Positions 8,876 to 17,531 of a stretch of 64,000 nucleotides of DNA are shown one piece after another. How positions within the stretch are numbered: position 1 is the first letter of the stretch; each line of letters opens with the position of its first letter. Source of the stretch: Mycobacterium attenuatum (GTDB taxonomy: Bacteria > Actinomycetota > Actinomycetes > Mycobacteriales > Mycobacteriaceae); contig NZ_UPHT01000095.1 of the NCBI RefSeq assembly GCF_900566085.1, positions 32,492 to 96,491 on the forward strand, given 5' to 3'. The notes under the pieces were generated by a model. That model ran no database searches. It saw nothing but the letters and a program-made list of their open reading frames with translations, and was not told where the DNA came from. Made by a program: the position numbers and the translations under genes.

Positions 8876-11800
8876 TTAGGACAACCGAGCGGCTTCCGGT
8901 AGCTCGCTGATATGCGCGAGCAACGCTTGGGGCGTCTGCGAGTCGAACACATCCCGGATCCGAACCCGCCGGCCGAACACGTTGCGTATCCGGGCCGCGA
9001 TCTTGATGGCGTGCAGAGAATGGCCACCGAGGTCGAACAAGTCGTCGTTGGGGCTGACCTCGTCACGTTCCAGCACATCTCGCCAGATCTGGGTCATCGC
9101 GTCCAGCGGGTCCGCCGGATCGGCACCGGTTGCGTTGCTCGCCGGCCGCGGCGGCGAGGCAGCGCCAATGGCGGCGGCCAACGCGATTCGGTCGAGTTTG
9201 CCCGATCCCGTACGCGGCAGCCGCTGCATCGCCACCAGCGTGGTGGGTACCAAATGGCTGGGCAGGAGGGACGCCAATTCGGTACGCACGGCCTGCGGTG
9301 TGGTGTTTTCAGTCAGCACCAAACCGGCTGCCAGACAAGAGCCTTCGCCGTCACCCAGCAGGCAGGCGGCGGCCGCCCGCACCCCGGCCACCGCCCGCAG
9401 GGCCGTGTCGACCGCGCCGAGTTCAACCCGGTGACCGCGGACCTTGACCTGGTCGTCCAGGCGCCCGACGAACTCCAAACATCCGTCAGCCACCTCGGCA
9501 ACCACGTCCCCGGTGCGATACCAGCGGCTGCGCGCGCCGTCGGCCTCGGATCGCCACACGAAGCGCTCCGCGGTTTCCGCGGGCAAGCCAAGATAGCCGT
9601 TGGCTACCCCGGGTCCGCCGACCAGCAATTCGTCGCCGTCAACCCGCACCGGTCCGTTGAGCGCAGAGCCGATCGGCACGGTGGCCCGCGACTCGAACGG
9701 ATCCGGATCGCCGATGCGGTACATCGTGGCGCCCACGGTGGATTCCGTTGGGCCGTAATGATTCCAGATGGTCAGCCCGGGCCGGGCAGCGCGCACCCGA
9801 TGCACCGTGGGCCAGCGCAGCGGCTCGCCACCGAAGATGAGCTGTGCGTGCGGAAGAAATGCATCCGTGCCCGTGCTCAACAACGCATCCAGATGAGTCG
9901 GGGCGATTTTGAGCACGTCGGCCGGCTGTCGTGACGTCAGGTCCACCAGCGCCTGGGCGTCGACGCTGGTGTCTTCGTCGGCCAGCAGCAGGGTGCCGCC
10001 ACGCGTCAGCGCGGACCACAGCGTGCTGTAACAGAGGTCGTATGCCGGTGAACCCACAACCAGACAGCGTTGTCCGGTCATGTCCACCCGCTGCGCCAGC
10101 GCGTCGAGATAGCTCCACAGGTTGGCATGCGAGACGACGACAGGCTTGGACTCGCCGGTCGATCCGGAGGTCATGATCACGTAGGCGGCGTGCGCGGCCG
10201 GGATGACGGGCATCCGGGCGGTTGGCGTCGATTCGGCCTGGGTCGCCACATCGTGGTGTCCATCCGGCCGCTGTGTGCCGCGCTGCTGCCCGGTGTGGAT
10301 CACCAACTGCGATCCACACGCCCGCATGTGTGCGGCGAGCGCGGCTTCAGACGTTGAGGCCGCGACAACACTGAAGGCCGCGCCGGCCTTGAGGACGCCG
10401 AGCATCGCCGCGACCATTGGCACACACAGCGATCCGACGATGGTGACGACAGCCTCGGCCGGCAGGTCGGCGGACAGTAGGCCGGCAGCGATCCGATCCG
10501 AGCGCGCATCCAGTTCGGCAAAGGTGACGCTCGAAGCGCCGTCGTACGCGGCCACCGTTGCCGGGGACTCGGCGGCCCGTGCCGCGAACCGCCCATGGAT
10601 GGTCTCTGCGGTAACGAGCTCGTCGCCGCTGACCAGCTCGGCGACGATGTCGGCGTAACTCTGCGCCACCCGGGCAATTGCGTCAGCGTCGTAGGAGTCG
10701 CGGGTGTAATCCCACTCCAAGATCAGTTGGGGCTCAGCGGTTTCCACCACGTTGAGGCTCAATTCGAAGCGCACGAAACTCGCCGGGTCCGGCAGCGCAC
10801 GAGCGCAGGCCGACCCGAACCTCGGTTGGGTCACGTGGTCCCAGTTGAAACAGGTGGACACATGTGTCCCCGGTGATTCCGAGAGGATCTCGGCGAACGG
10901 CAACCCCTGGTGCTCGTAGGCGTCCAACAGCGCGGCGCGAACAACCGGCAACGCCGTGGCGACATGGAGCTGGGCATCCAGCTGTAGCCGCAGCGGCAAC
11001 AAGTTGGACAGGTAGCCAACCAATCCGTGCCGGGCCGCGGCATCGCGCGGGTCGGCCGAGACGCCGACGACCACCGCGTCCGCGCCGGCGCACGAGCGAG
11101 CCCGGTGCATCAGGTAACAGGCCAGCAGCGCGACGTACCGGGTGCATCCCATGTCGGCGGCGACGCGCTGCAGCGCGGCCACGGTCTCGGCCGGCAGCAT
11201 CGTGCGCAGCCGGCCACCCGCGCCGGCGGCCAGCTGTGTGGGGCGGGTGACCGCGGTGCGCGCGGCAAGACACGTGCGCCAGAATTGGCGATCGGCTGCC
11301 GTTGCGCGCCCGGCGTGCTCGCGCCGCCAAGCGGCGAAGTCGACGGGCTCCGGCAACTCCTGGGCGGCACCGCGATACACCGCCGCGAGCTCGTCGAGGA
11401 CTATCCGCTCCGAGACGCCATCGAAGACAATGTGATGGGCGGTCAACACAATTCGGCATTGCTGCTCGGTGAGCCGCAACACAGCGATCCGCCACAACGG
11501 TCCCACGGCCATGTCGATGAGCTGCTCCGCGTCTTCGGCGTACCAGCGCGCCAGCTCCTCGTCTCGATCGGCGTCGGACAACGCGGTGAAGTCGACGACG
11601 TGTACGACCGGCGCGAAGTCCCGGTGCACCAGCAGGACCTCGCCCTCGGCGCCGAACGTCGAGCGCAGCGCCTGGTGGCGCCCCGCGACGGCGATCACGG
11701 CGTCCTGCAGGGCGTCGATGTCAACTCGTTCCGCCACCTCCAGCGTGGTCCGGACATGGCATGCTCGGGCGGTATCGGGGTCGGACTCACAGGCCCACCA

Positions 11801-14800
11801 CATGAGTTGCTCGTTGGGCGCGGCCGCGAGCTGAGCTTCCACACCGCCCGTATCGTCGGGCCGGGACGAGCGCAGCACCGAAACCACCGCGTCCAGCAGT
11901 CGCTCGGCGTCCAGGGACGAGGCGGTTCCGGGCAGCCTCGCCATCAGCCGGGTCCGTCCGCCGGAGCGGCGAATCATGAGCACTTCGCCGCAATCGCGCG
12001 CACCGAAATCTTCGGCGTAGTCCCACAACTGGGCCGTTTGCTCGTCCTGTTCGGCGTCGTCCAGCAGGGAGAGGTCGACCAGGTGCACGGTGGGCGGACC
12101 CGCCGGCTCGACGAGCTTCTGCAGGTGCGGCTGGGCGGACACGGCCGCTTTCACCGCCAGGATGACCTCGTCGGGGTCAATGGTGGCGGTCAGGTCAACG
12201 GCCGCCCGCGCTCGCTCGGTGCGACCCGACACCTTCGCGGGCTGCGGCGCGGGGGGTCGCTCGGTGGTGTGCAGCCGCTCGCCAAGCCGCACCAGGTGGT
12301 CCACACCGCCCAGCAGATCATCTGCGGCGACGCCGAAGTCGACGAAACACGCGATCTCGTCGACCCCCAGACCGGCGATGCGGCGGGCGACGTCAAGCGC
12401 ATGGTCGAGATCGCCGATTATCGCGTTGTCCTGCAGGAAACGATCGACCGCCCGATCCAGCAGGTAGGTGCGTTCGCTGTCGGTGAGCCGTTCGAAAGCG
12501 TGTTGTTCGCGGCTGCCGGTGACCGCGCTGAACAGGTCGACCGACGACCCGAGATAGCGGTGCAGCGGGCCGCGGGCCAGGCGGGCCGCGGAGTCGTCCG
12601 AGGTGACCAGCGTGTGAACCAAGGCGGTGACATGCCCGGGACCCGTGATACCGGCGCCGCGCCGGGCATCCCGGTAGAGAGCGATATTCGACGCGAGTTG
12701 CTCGGTGGTCTGGCCGACCAGGTTGGTCAGAATCGACAGGCCGCGCTCTCCCGCCGTGCGGAAGGTTTCCGGGGAGCCCAGTGCAGCGATCCAGGTCGGC
12801 AGGTCCGTTTGCCGGGGCTGCGGATACAGGCTGGCTTCGGTCTCGATACCGTTGCGCTGGAAGGTGATTGGATCGCCGCGCCACAGCCGATGCACGGTGT
12901 CGATGTCCCGCCACATCACTTCCCGGCGCCGGTCGAACGGCTCGCGCGCCAGGATGAAGTCGTTGCGCTGCCAACCGGAGGCGAAGGCAACGCCTATCCG
13001 GCCACCGGACAAGTTGTCGATCATGGCCCACTCCTCGGCCACCCGAATCGGGTCGTGCAGCGGGAGGACGACGCTGCCGGCGTGGATTCTGATCTTCGTG
13101 GTGATCCCGGCGAGGAACGCCCCCAATACCGACGGGTTGGGCGACAGGCCGCCGAAGGAGTGGAAATGGCGCTCGGGGATCCACAACGTCGCGAGGCGCC
13201 CGTCGGCCGCCGCGGCCGCGTTGCGGATCACGTCGAACATGCCGGGCGTGTTGCGTGGGTAGTCGCCGAAGAAGGAGAGGCTGAGCACCGGGGCCGGCGA
13301 CCCGCCGGAAGTCCGCACCTGCGGCGTATGGGGTTCGGATTGCCTTGGGACCGCGCAGGTCCCGGCCAACCCGCCGGACACGACCGGCTCCTTGGGCTCG
13401 ACGAACCGCGCGGCTCGGTGAGCCGCCGGAACGTCTGATGTCAACCGGTTGAGCAGGCCGGCATCACGCAACTCGCGGGCCGCGCCGCCGGCCGCGTCGA
13501 TTATCCGCTGGATATCGGCATCGCTGTGCGCGGTAGAGAGGAAGCAGGTGCCTCCTTCGGCGATGTAGACGCCCTTGGTCAGCATCGCGGCGTTGAAGTA
13601 GTCCATCTCCACCGGTTGGTAGGCAAAGCTCAGATTGCCGTTGAGGGAGAAGCGGAAAAAGGAGCCGAAGTTGTGCATCGCGAACGGCACGCCCAGATCG
13701 GTGAATCGTGCGTTCAGTTCGGTGCGCATGTCGTCGGTGCGCGCATTGAGCCGGCTGGTGAGCCGCAGCCCGTCGTCGCTGAGTTTGCGCAGCACCGCAC
13801 GCGCGGCCGCCATCGCCAGCGGATGGCGGCAGAATGTGCCGGCGGTGTACGTGACCGGTGGCCCCGGGGGCGTCGTTCCCCCGTCGACACGGTTCATCAC
13901 ATCGGCTCGACCGGCCACGACCCCGATGGGCATGCCGCCGCCAAGGACCTTGGCGTAGCTGACGATATCGGGTGTGACACCGAAGTGTGCCGCCGCGCCG
14001 CCGGGATGGATGCGGAACCCGGTGAGCACCTCGTCGAAGGCCAGCAGCACATCCTGCGACCTGGTGATGTCGCGTAGCTCCCGAAGGAACTCGACGGGAT
14101 GCAGGTCGGGGCGGCGGTTCTGCACGGGTTCGACCAGCACCGCGGCCAAACGCGAGCCGCGGCTGCGGATTTCGGCTAGCGCCCGGTTGTCGGCGTAGGG
14201 CAACACGATCACGTCATGAACAAGGCCGGCAGGAATGCCGATGGCCATCGGGGCTGCTGAAATATCGTTGATTCCGGTCGGGTTGACCAGAGTCGAGTCG
14301 AAGTGACCGTGGTAGGCATTGCGGAACATCGCGATGGTGTCGCGACCGCTGTGCGCACGGGCCAGCCGCATCATGGTCATCACAGCCTCGGTTCCGCTGT
14401 TGCAGAACAATACTCGATTCTGACCAGTGAGTTCGGCCAGCAACGCGGCGACTTCGCCGGCAACGGCCGATTCGGGGCCCAGCTGGATCCCGGTGGCGAG
14501 TTGGTCGCGCAGCGCGTCGACGATGAATGGCGCTTGGTGACCAAAGAAGTTGACTCCGAAACCCATTGCGATGTCGACGTAGTCGTTGCCGTCCACATCG
14601 GTGATATGCGCGCCCCGGGAGGAGACCACCCGAAGCGGCGCTGCGAAAGCCGCTGTCTCGGGCCGTATTTCCGAAGCGCTACGCCGGTTATTGCACATCA
14701 CCGGTAGCTGGGAACGGTATTCGGCGATCGAACGCGCCGTCATGCGGGTGTAGGTATCGGTCAGCGTGCTCAGGTAGTCGCCGCGGTCGTCAGCCGTCGA

Positions 14801-17170
14801 TGGCGCCGTACCGCCGTGTTGAGTCACGTAATCGGTAATCGCCGCGACCGTAAGCAACTCCTCGAAAAGCTGGCGCAGCACCAGCACCACCCCGAAGGTC
14901 GTATCGACCCGGCTCACCACCTCGACCAGGACCATCGAGTCCGCGCCCTGCTCCAGCAGTGGGCGGCGCGGCTCCACCTCGTCGGGCTGCATGCCGAGTA
15001 GCTCGGCGATCCAGCCCGTGATGACAGCTGCCACCGCGGTTACCACTGCGCTGTGCTGTGGCGGGCGTGCACCGGCAAGCGAGATATCCGCCATCGTGGC
15101 TGTCCTTTCGTTGATCGCGCCATTGCGGTCAAGCGGTTTCGGCGGCCGCTTGATCCAGAGTCGTCTGCGGCGGAAAGGATGCGCCGGAAGCGGCACCAGC
15201 GCGAAGGTCGCCACGGGATACACCCGTGACCAGTCAACGTGGGCACCTGCCAGGTGCAGCGCGATGGCTAGCCGCTGCTCGTCATCGAGTTGAGCGCTGG
15301 CCCAGCCGGGTTCGGCTGCGCAGCGCGACGCCGCCGCGACTTCGACACGCACCCCGTCCTGACGGGCAGCGGCTGATGCGGTGCACGCCACCCACTGCTG
15401 GCCGGGCAGCAGATCCACGAGCGCGGCATCGACTGTGGCAGCATCGGCATCGTCTCGAACGACGACGATCCGATTGGGCGCGTCAGCTTCGATGGCGGCC
15501 ACCAACTTCGACGGTTGGTCCGACTGCCAGGACCTGAGCGCGCCCAGCGCCGTCTGCGCGTCCGGCGCGACGACCACGAGCCGGAATCGGTGGTGGTCCC
15601 GACCGACCGCCGAACTGGCGCAGACGTCGGGGAACGCTTCGGCCGCAACGCAGTCCAGAAGCTCAGCGTAGCTGGCCACCAGGTCATGCAGCGCCGCGTC
15701 GCTGCGACCCGAAACCAGCATTACCTGCAACGGACGCGGAACACGTTCCGGTGGAGCAATGTCAGGAGCGTCGGCGAGGATGACGTGGGCATTGGTTCCG
15801 GCCATGCCGAACGAGCTGATCGCGGCCAGCCGCCCCCGTTGCCGGCGGGACCAGACAGTAGGCCGGGTGGTGACCGCGAATCGCATGGATTCCCATGGCA
15901 CTTCCGGGTTCAGCCGAGCCGCATGCAGGGTGGGCGGAATTTCGTCGTTATGCATGCACAGCACGATTTTTGCCACCGAAAGCAGGCCTGCGGCAGCCTC
16001 CAGATGCCCGAAGTTCGACTTGACCGAGCCAAGCTGAACCGTGCGGGTCGACCCGTACACCTCGCCAAGACCGGCAAGTTCGATGGGATCTCCCAGCCGG
16101 GTGCCGGTGCCGTGGGCCTCCACCAAATCGACATCGTCGGGGTCAACGCCAGCCGAAGTCAATGCCTCGCGCATGACGTCGCGCTGCGCACTGCTGCGGG
16201 GCACCGTAAGTCCGGCGCCGCGGCCGTTGTGGTTGACCGCGGAGCCCCGGATGATCGCGCGTGGCCGTCTCCCGGCAGCCAACGCGGCCGACAGCGGCTG
16301 CAGCACGAATGCCAGCGCCCCTTCCCCCTGCCCGAAGCCCTCGGCGTCGTCGGCGAAGGGTCTGCTCCGGCCACGAGGCGCCACCGCGTCTAACGCCTTG
16401 CGCAACAACAGGTTTTGCGGGGTGGCGATGAGGTTCGCGGCGGCTACCACCGCCAGAGTGCACTCGCGGTCGTGCAGGCTGCGACAAGCCAAGTGCAGAG
16501 CCACCAGCGATGACGAACACGCGGTGTCGACGTGCATTATCGGCCCGGTAAGTCCGAAGACATGGCCCAGCCGGCCGGCCGCAACGGCGCGAGCCGTACC
16601 GGTCCCGGTGTAAGCATCGAACAGCTCACGCCGACACAGATCGGCGCTTTGCAGGAGATAGTCGTCGCTGCTCGTGCTGACGAACGCCCCGGTCCGTTCA
16701 CTCGCCGCGCAGCGGATCGAGACCCCGGCGTCCGCCAATGCCCGGTCGGTGACTTCGAGGATCATCCGTTGCTGCGGGTCCATCCCCGCGGCTTCCTTCG
16801 GCGAGATCGAAAAGTATCCCGGGTCGAATGAATCGTGATCGGCAATGAGCGCGGCACACTGAGGGGATGCGTCGTGGCGCCGCCCGGCACCGTCGCGATC
16901 GAGCGTGACATTCCAGCCGTCGTCATTGATGGGCGTGATCGCATCGCCGCCGGCCCGCAGAAACGACCACAGCTGCGAGGCCGTCTCGATACCGGCGGGC
17001 AGCCGCAATCCCATGCCGAGCACGGCAACGGGTTCGCGGCGACCGGCCCTGAGTCTTTCGATCGTCTCGCGCTGTCGTGCCAGCGCTTCTCGGGCCTTCG
17101 CCAGCAATTCATGGACGTCGACCGGCTCCCCCAGCGAATCGCCTGGCGAAGCGAACCCGGGTCCCTGCAT
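8876..17170 (-). CDS. Hybrid PKS-NRPS: KS-(no AT)-ACP-aminotransferase-monooxygenase-C-A-PCP
   Basis: This 2764-residue protein starts at ATG 17170, preceded by GTGAGGGG. Residues 15-45 look like a coiled docking helix. The KS covers 46-470 (Cys218 in DTACSS, His353, His389). Residues 475-680 keep KS-AT and post-AT linker-like sequence (LPAHPF) but have no GHSxG acyltransferase core. ACP Ser745 lies in GADSM. A class III aminotransferase spans about 840-1240, with PLP Lys1074 in SYAKVLGGG. A luciferase-like monooxygenase of the natural-product type spans about 1290-1635 (LWIPERHFHSFGG). Residues 1665-1770 resemble a ruined condensation fragment. An intact condensation domain spans 1785-2200 (HHIVFDG at 1912-1918), and adenylation spans 2200-2665 (TSGSTG, NHYGPTES, GSGKLDR). 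PCP Ser2718 lies in LGGHS. Aminotransferase plus monooxygenase is known from microginin and puwainaphycin synthetases, where it makes an alpha-hydroxy-beta-amino acyl group. No release domain is present. Confidence 0.92.
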   Translation of the reverse strand: MQGPGFASPGDSLGEPVDVHELLAKAREALARQRETIERLRAGRREPVAVLGMGLRLPAGIETASQLWSFLRAGGDAITPINDDGWNVTLDRDGAGRRHDASPQCAALIADHDSFDPGYFSISPKEAAGMDPQQRMILEVTDRALADAGVSIRCAASERTGAFVSTSSDDYLLQSADLCRRELFDAYTGTGTARAVAAGRLGHVFGLTGPIMHVDTACSSSLVALHLACRSLHDRECTLAVVAAANLIATPQNLLLRKALDAVAPRGRSRPFADDAEGFGQGEGALAFVLQPLSAALAAGRRPRAIIRGSAVNHNGRGAGLTVPRSSAQRDVMREALTSAGVDPDDVDLVEAHGTGTRLGDPIELAGLGEVYGSTRTVQLGSVKSNFGHLEAAAGLLSVAKIVLCMHNDEIPPTLHAARLNPEVPWESMRFAVTTRPTVWSRRQRGRLAAISSFGMAGTNAHVILADAPDIAPPERVPRPLQVMLVSGRSDAALHDLVASYAELLDCVAAEAFPDVCASSAVGRDHHRFRLVVVAPDAQTALGALRSWQSDQPSKLVAAIEADAPNRIVVVRDDADAATVDAALVDLLPGQQWVACTASAAARQDGVRVEVAAASRCAAEPGWASAQLDDEQRLAIALHLAGAHVDWSRVYPVATFALVPLPAHPFRRRRLWIKRPPKPLDRNGAINERTATMADISLAGARPPQHSAVVTAVAAVITGWIAELLGMQPDEVEPRRPLLEQGADSMVLVEVVSRVDTTFGVVLVLRQLFEELLTVAAITDYVTQHGGTAPSTADDRGDYLSTLTDTYTRMTARSIAEYRSQLPVMCNNRRSASEIRPETAAFAAPLRVVSSRGAHITDVDGNDYVDIAMGFGVNFFGHQAPFIVDALRDQLATGIQLGPESAVAGEVAALLAELTGQNRVLFCNSGTEAVMTMMRLARAHSGRDTIAMFRNAYHGHFDSTLVNPTGINDISAAPMAIGIPAGLVHDVIVLPYADNRALAEIRSRGSRLAAVLVEPVQNRRPDLHPVEFLRELRDITRSQDVLLAFDEVLTGFRIHPGGAAAHFGVTPDIVSYAKVLGGGMPIGVVAGRADVMNRVDGGTTPPGPPVTYTAGTFCRHPLAMAAARAVLRKLSDDGLRLTSRLNARTDDMRTELNARFTDLGVPFAMHNFGSFFRFSLNGNLSFAYQPVEMDYFNAAMLTKGVYIAEGGTCFLSTAHSDADIQRIIDAAGGAARELRDAGLLNRLTSDVPAAHRAARFVEPKEPVVSGGLAGTCAVPRQSEPHTPQVRTSGGSPAPVLSLSFFGDYPRNTPGMFDVIRNAAAAADGRLATLWIPERHFHSFGGLSPNPSVLGAFLAGITTKIRIHAGSVVLPLHDPIRVAEEWAMIDNLSGGRIGVAFASGWQRNDFILAREPFDRRREVMWRDIDTVHRLWRGDPITFQRNGIETEASLYPQPRQTDLPTWIAALGSPETFRTAGERGLSILTNLVGQTTEQLASNIALYRDARRGAGITGPGHVTALVHTLVTSDDSAARLARGPLHRYLGSSVDLFSAVTGSREQHAFERLTDSERTYLLDRAVDRFLQDNAIIGDLDHALDVARRIAGLGVDEIACFVDFGVAADDLLGGVDHLVRLGERLHTTERPPAPQPAKVSGRTERARAAVDLTATIDPDEVILAVKAAVSAQPHLQKLVEPAGPPTVHLVDLSLLDDAEQDEQTAQLWDYAEDFGARDCGEVLMIRRSGGRTRLMARLPGTASSLDAERLLDAVVSVLRSSRPDDTGGVEAQLAAAPNEQLMWWACESDPDTARACHVRTTLEVAERVDIDALQDAVIAVAGRHQALRSTFGAEGEVLLVHRDFAPVVHVVDFTALSDADRDEELARWYAEDAEQLIDMAVGPLWRIAVLRLTEQQCRIVLTAHHIVFDGVSERIVLDELAAVYRGAAQELPEPVDFAAWRREHAGRATAADRQFWRTCLAARTAVTRPTQLAAGAGGRLRTMLPAETVAALQRVAADMGCTRYVALLACYLMHRARSCAGADAVVVGVSADPRDAAARHGLVGYLSNLLPLRLQLDAQLHVATALPVVRAALLDAYEHQGLPFAEILSESPGTHVSTCFNWDHVTQPRFGSACARALPDPASFVRFELSLNVVETAEPQLILEWDYTRDSYDADAIARVAQSYADIVAELVSGDELVTAETIHGRFAARAAESPATVAAYDGASSVTFAELDARSDRIAAGLLSADLPAEAVVTIVGSLCVPMVAAMLGVLKAGAAFSVVAASTSEAALAAHMRACGSQLVIHTGQQRGTQRPDGHHDVATQAESTPTARMPVIPAAHAAYVIMTSGSTGESKPVVVSHANLWSYLDALAQRVDMTGQRCLVVGSPAYDLCYSTLWSALTRGGTLLLADEDTSVDAQALVDLTSRQPADVLKIAPTHLDALLSTGTDAFLPHAQLIFGGEPLRWPTVHRVRAARPGLTIWNHYGPTESTVGATMYRIGDPDPFESRATVPIGSALNGPVRVDGDELLVGGPGVANGYLGLPAETAERFVWRSEADGARSRWYRTGDVVAEVADGCLEFVGRLDDQVKVRGHRVELGAVDTALRAVAGVRAAAACLLGDGEGSCLAAGLVLTENTTPQAVRTELASLLPSHLVPTTLVAMQRLPRTGSGKLDRIALAAAIGAASPPRPASNATGADPADPLDAMTQIWRDVLERDEVSPNDDLFDLGGHSLHAIKIAARIRNVFGRRVRIRDVFDSQTPQALLAHISELPEAARLS

Positions 17171-17531
17171 CCGATACCCCTCACCGAAGCATCGACGACG
17201 GGCGGCGTTTTAAACCGCGGTCACTGGCCGGCTGGTCGGCCTGCCGAAGCGCTGATCGGAGCCAACGTTTCCGACCTCCCGTCACGTTAGTCGCTAACAT
17301 CCACTTCCGCGAGGGGCGAAAACGTATCGGGAAACGCAGGTAGACAAGGCGACAGGGGCGTCGAGCCCGGGCCAGGCGGCGACGTAGCCGCCGGCCGGGG
17401 CGCCACGATGTCACGGATTGGAGGTGAGCCGAAGCTGTCGTCGTGAGACATTGTCGTCGGGCTTGCGACGAAGATGCCGGGCGGCTGTTTCCATCCAGGC
17501 CCAGCGGACGCCACACGAACAGGTGGGTGCT
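17171..17531. promoter_or_regulatory. Divergent promoter region of the Region 1 operon and the antiporter gene
   Basis: These 361 bases separate two divergent genes and hold no convincing gene of their own. They must carry the promoter of the minus-strand biosynthetic operon and probably that of the antiporter. The only clear regulatory element is the palindrome at 17286-17298. I could not place -10 or -35 boxes with confidence. Confidence 0.6.
17286..17298. promoter_or_regulatory. Perfect palindrome GTTAGTCGCTAAC, candidate TetR-type operator
   Basis: The 13-base sequence GTTAG-TCG-CTAAC has perfect 5-base arms around a 3-base centre. It lies 116 bases upstream of the hybrid synthetase start and 234 bases upstream of the antiporter start. 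Spaced TTAG/CTAA half sites are typical of operators bound by TetR-family dimers. No regulator gene is present in the window, so a matching repressor would have to be encoded beyond the left edge or elsewhere. The assignment is inference from symmetry and location. Confidence 0.45.

Noticed and set aside
11027..13438. 803-codon plus-strand open frame
   Set aside because: It is antisense to the C and monooxygenase domains of the hybrid synthetase; Gly/Arg-rich with no family motifs.
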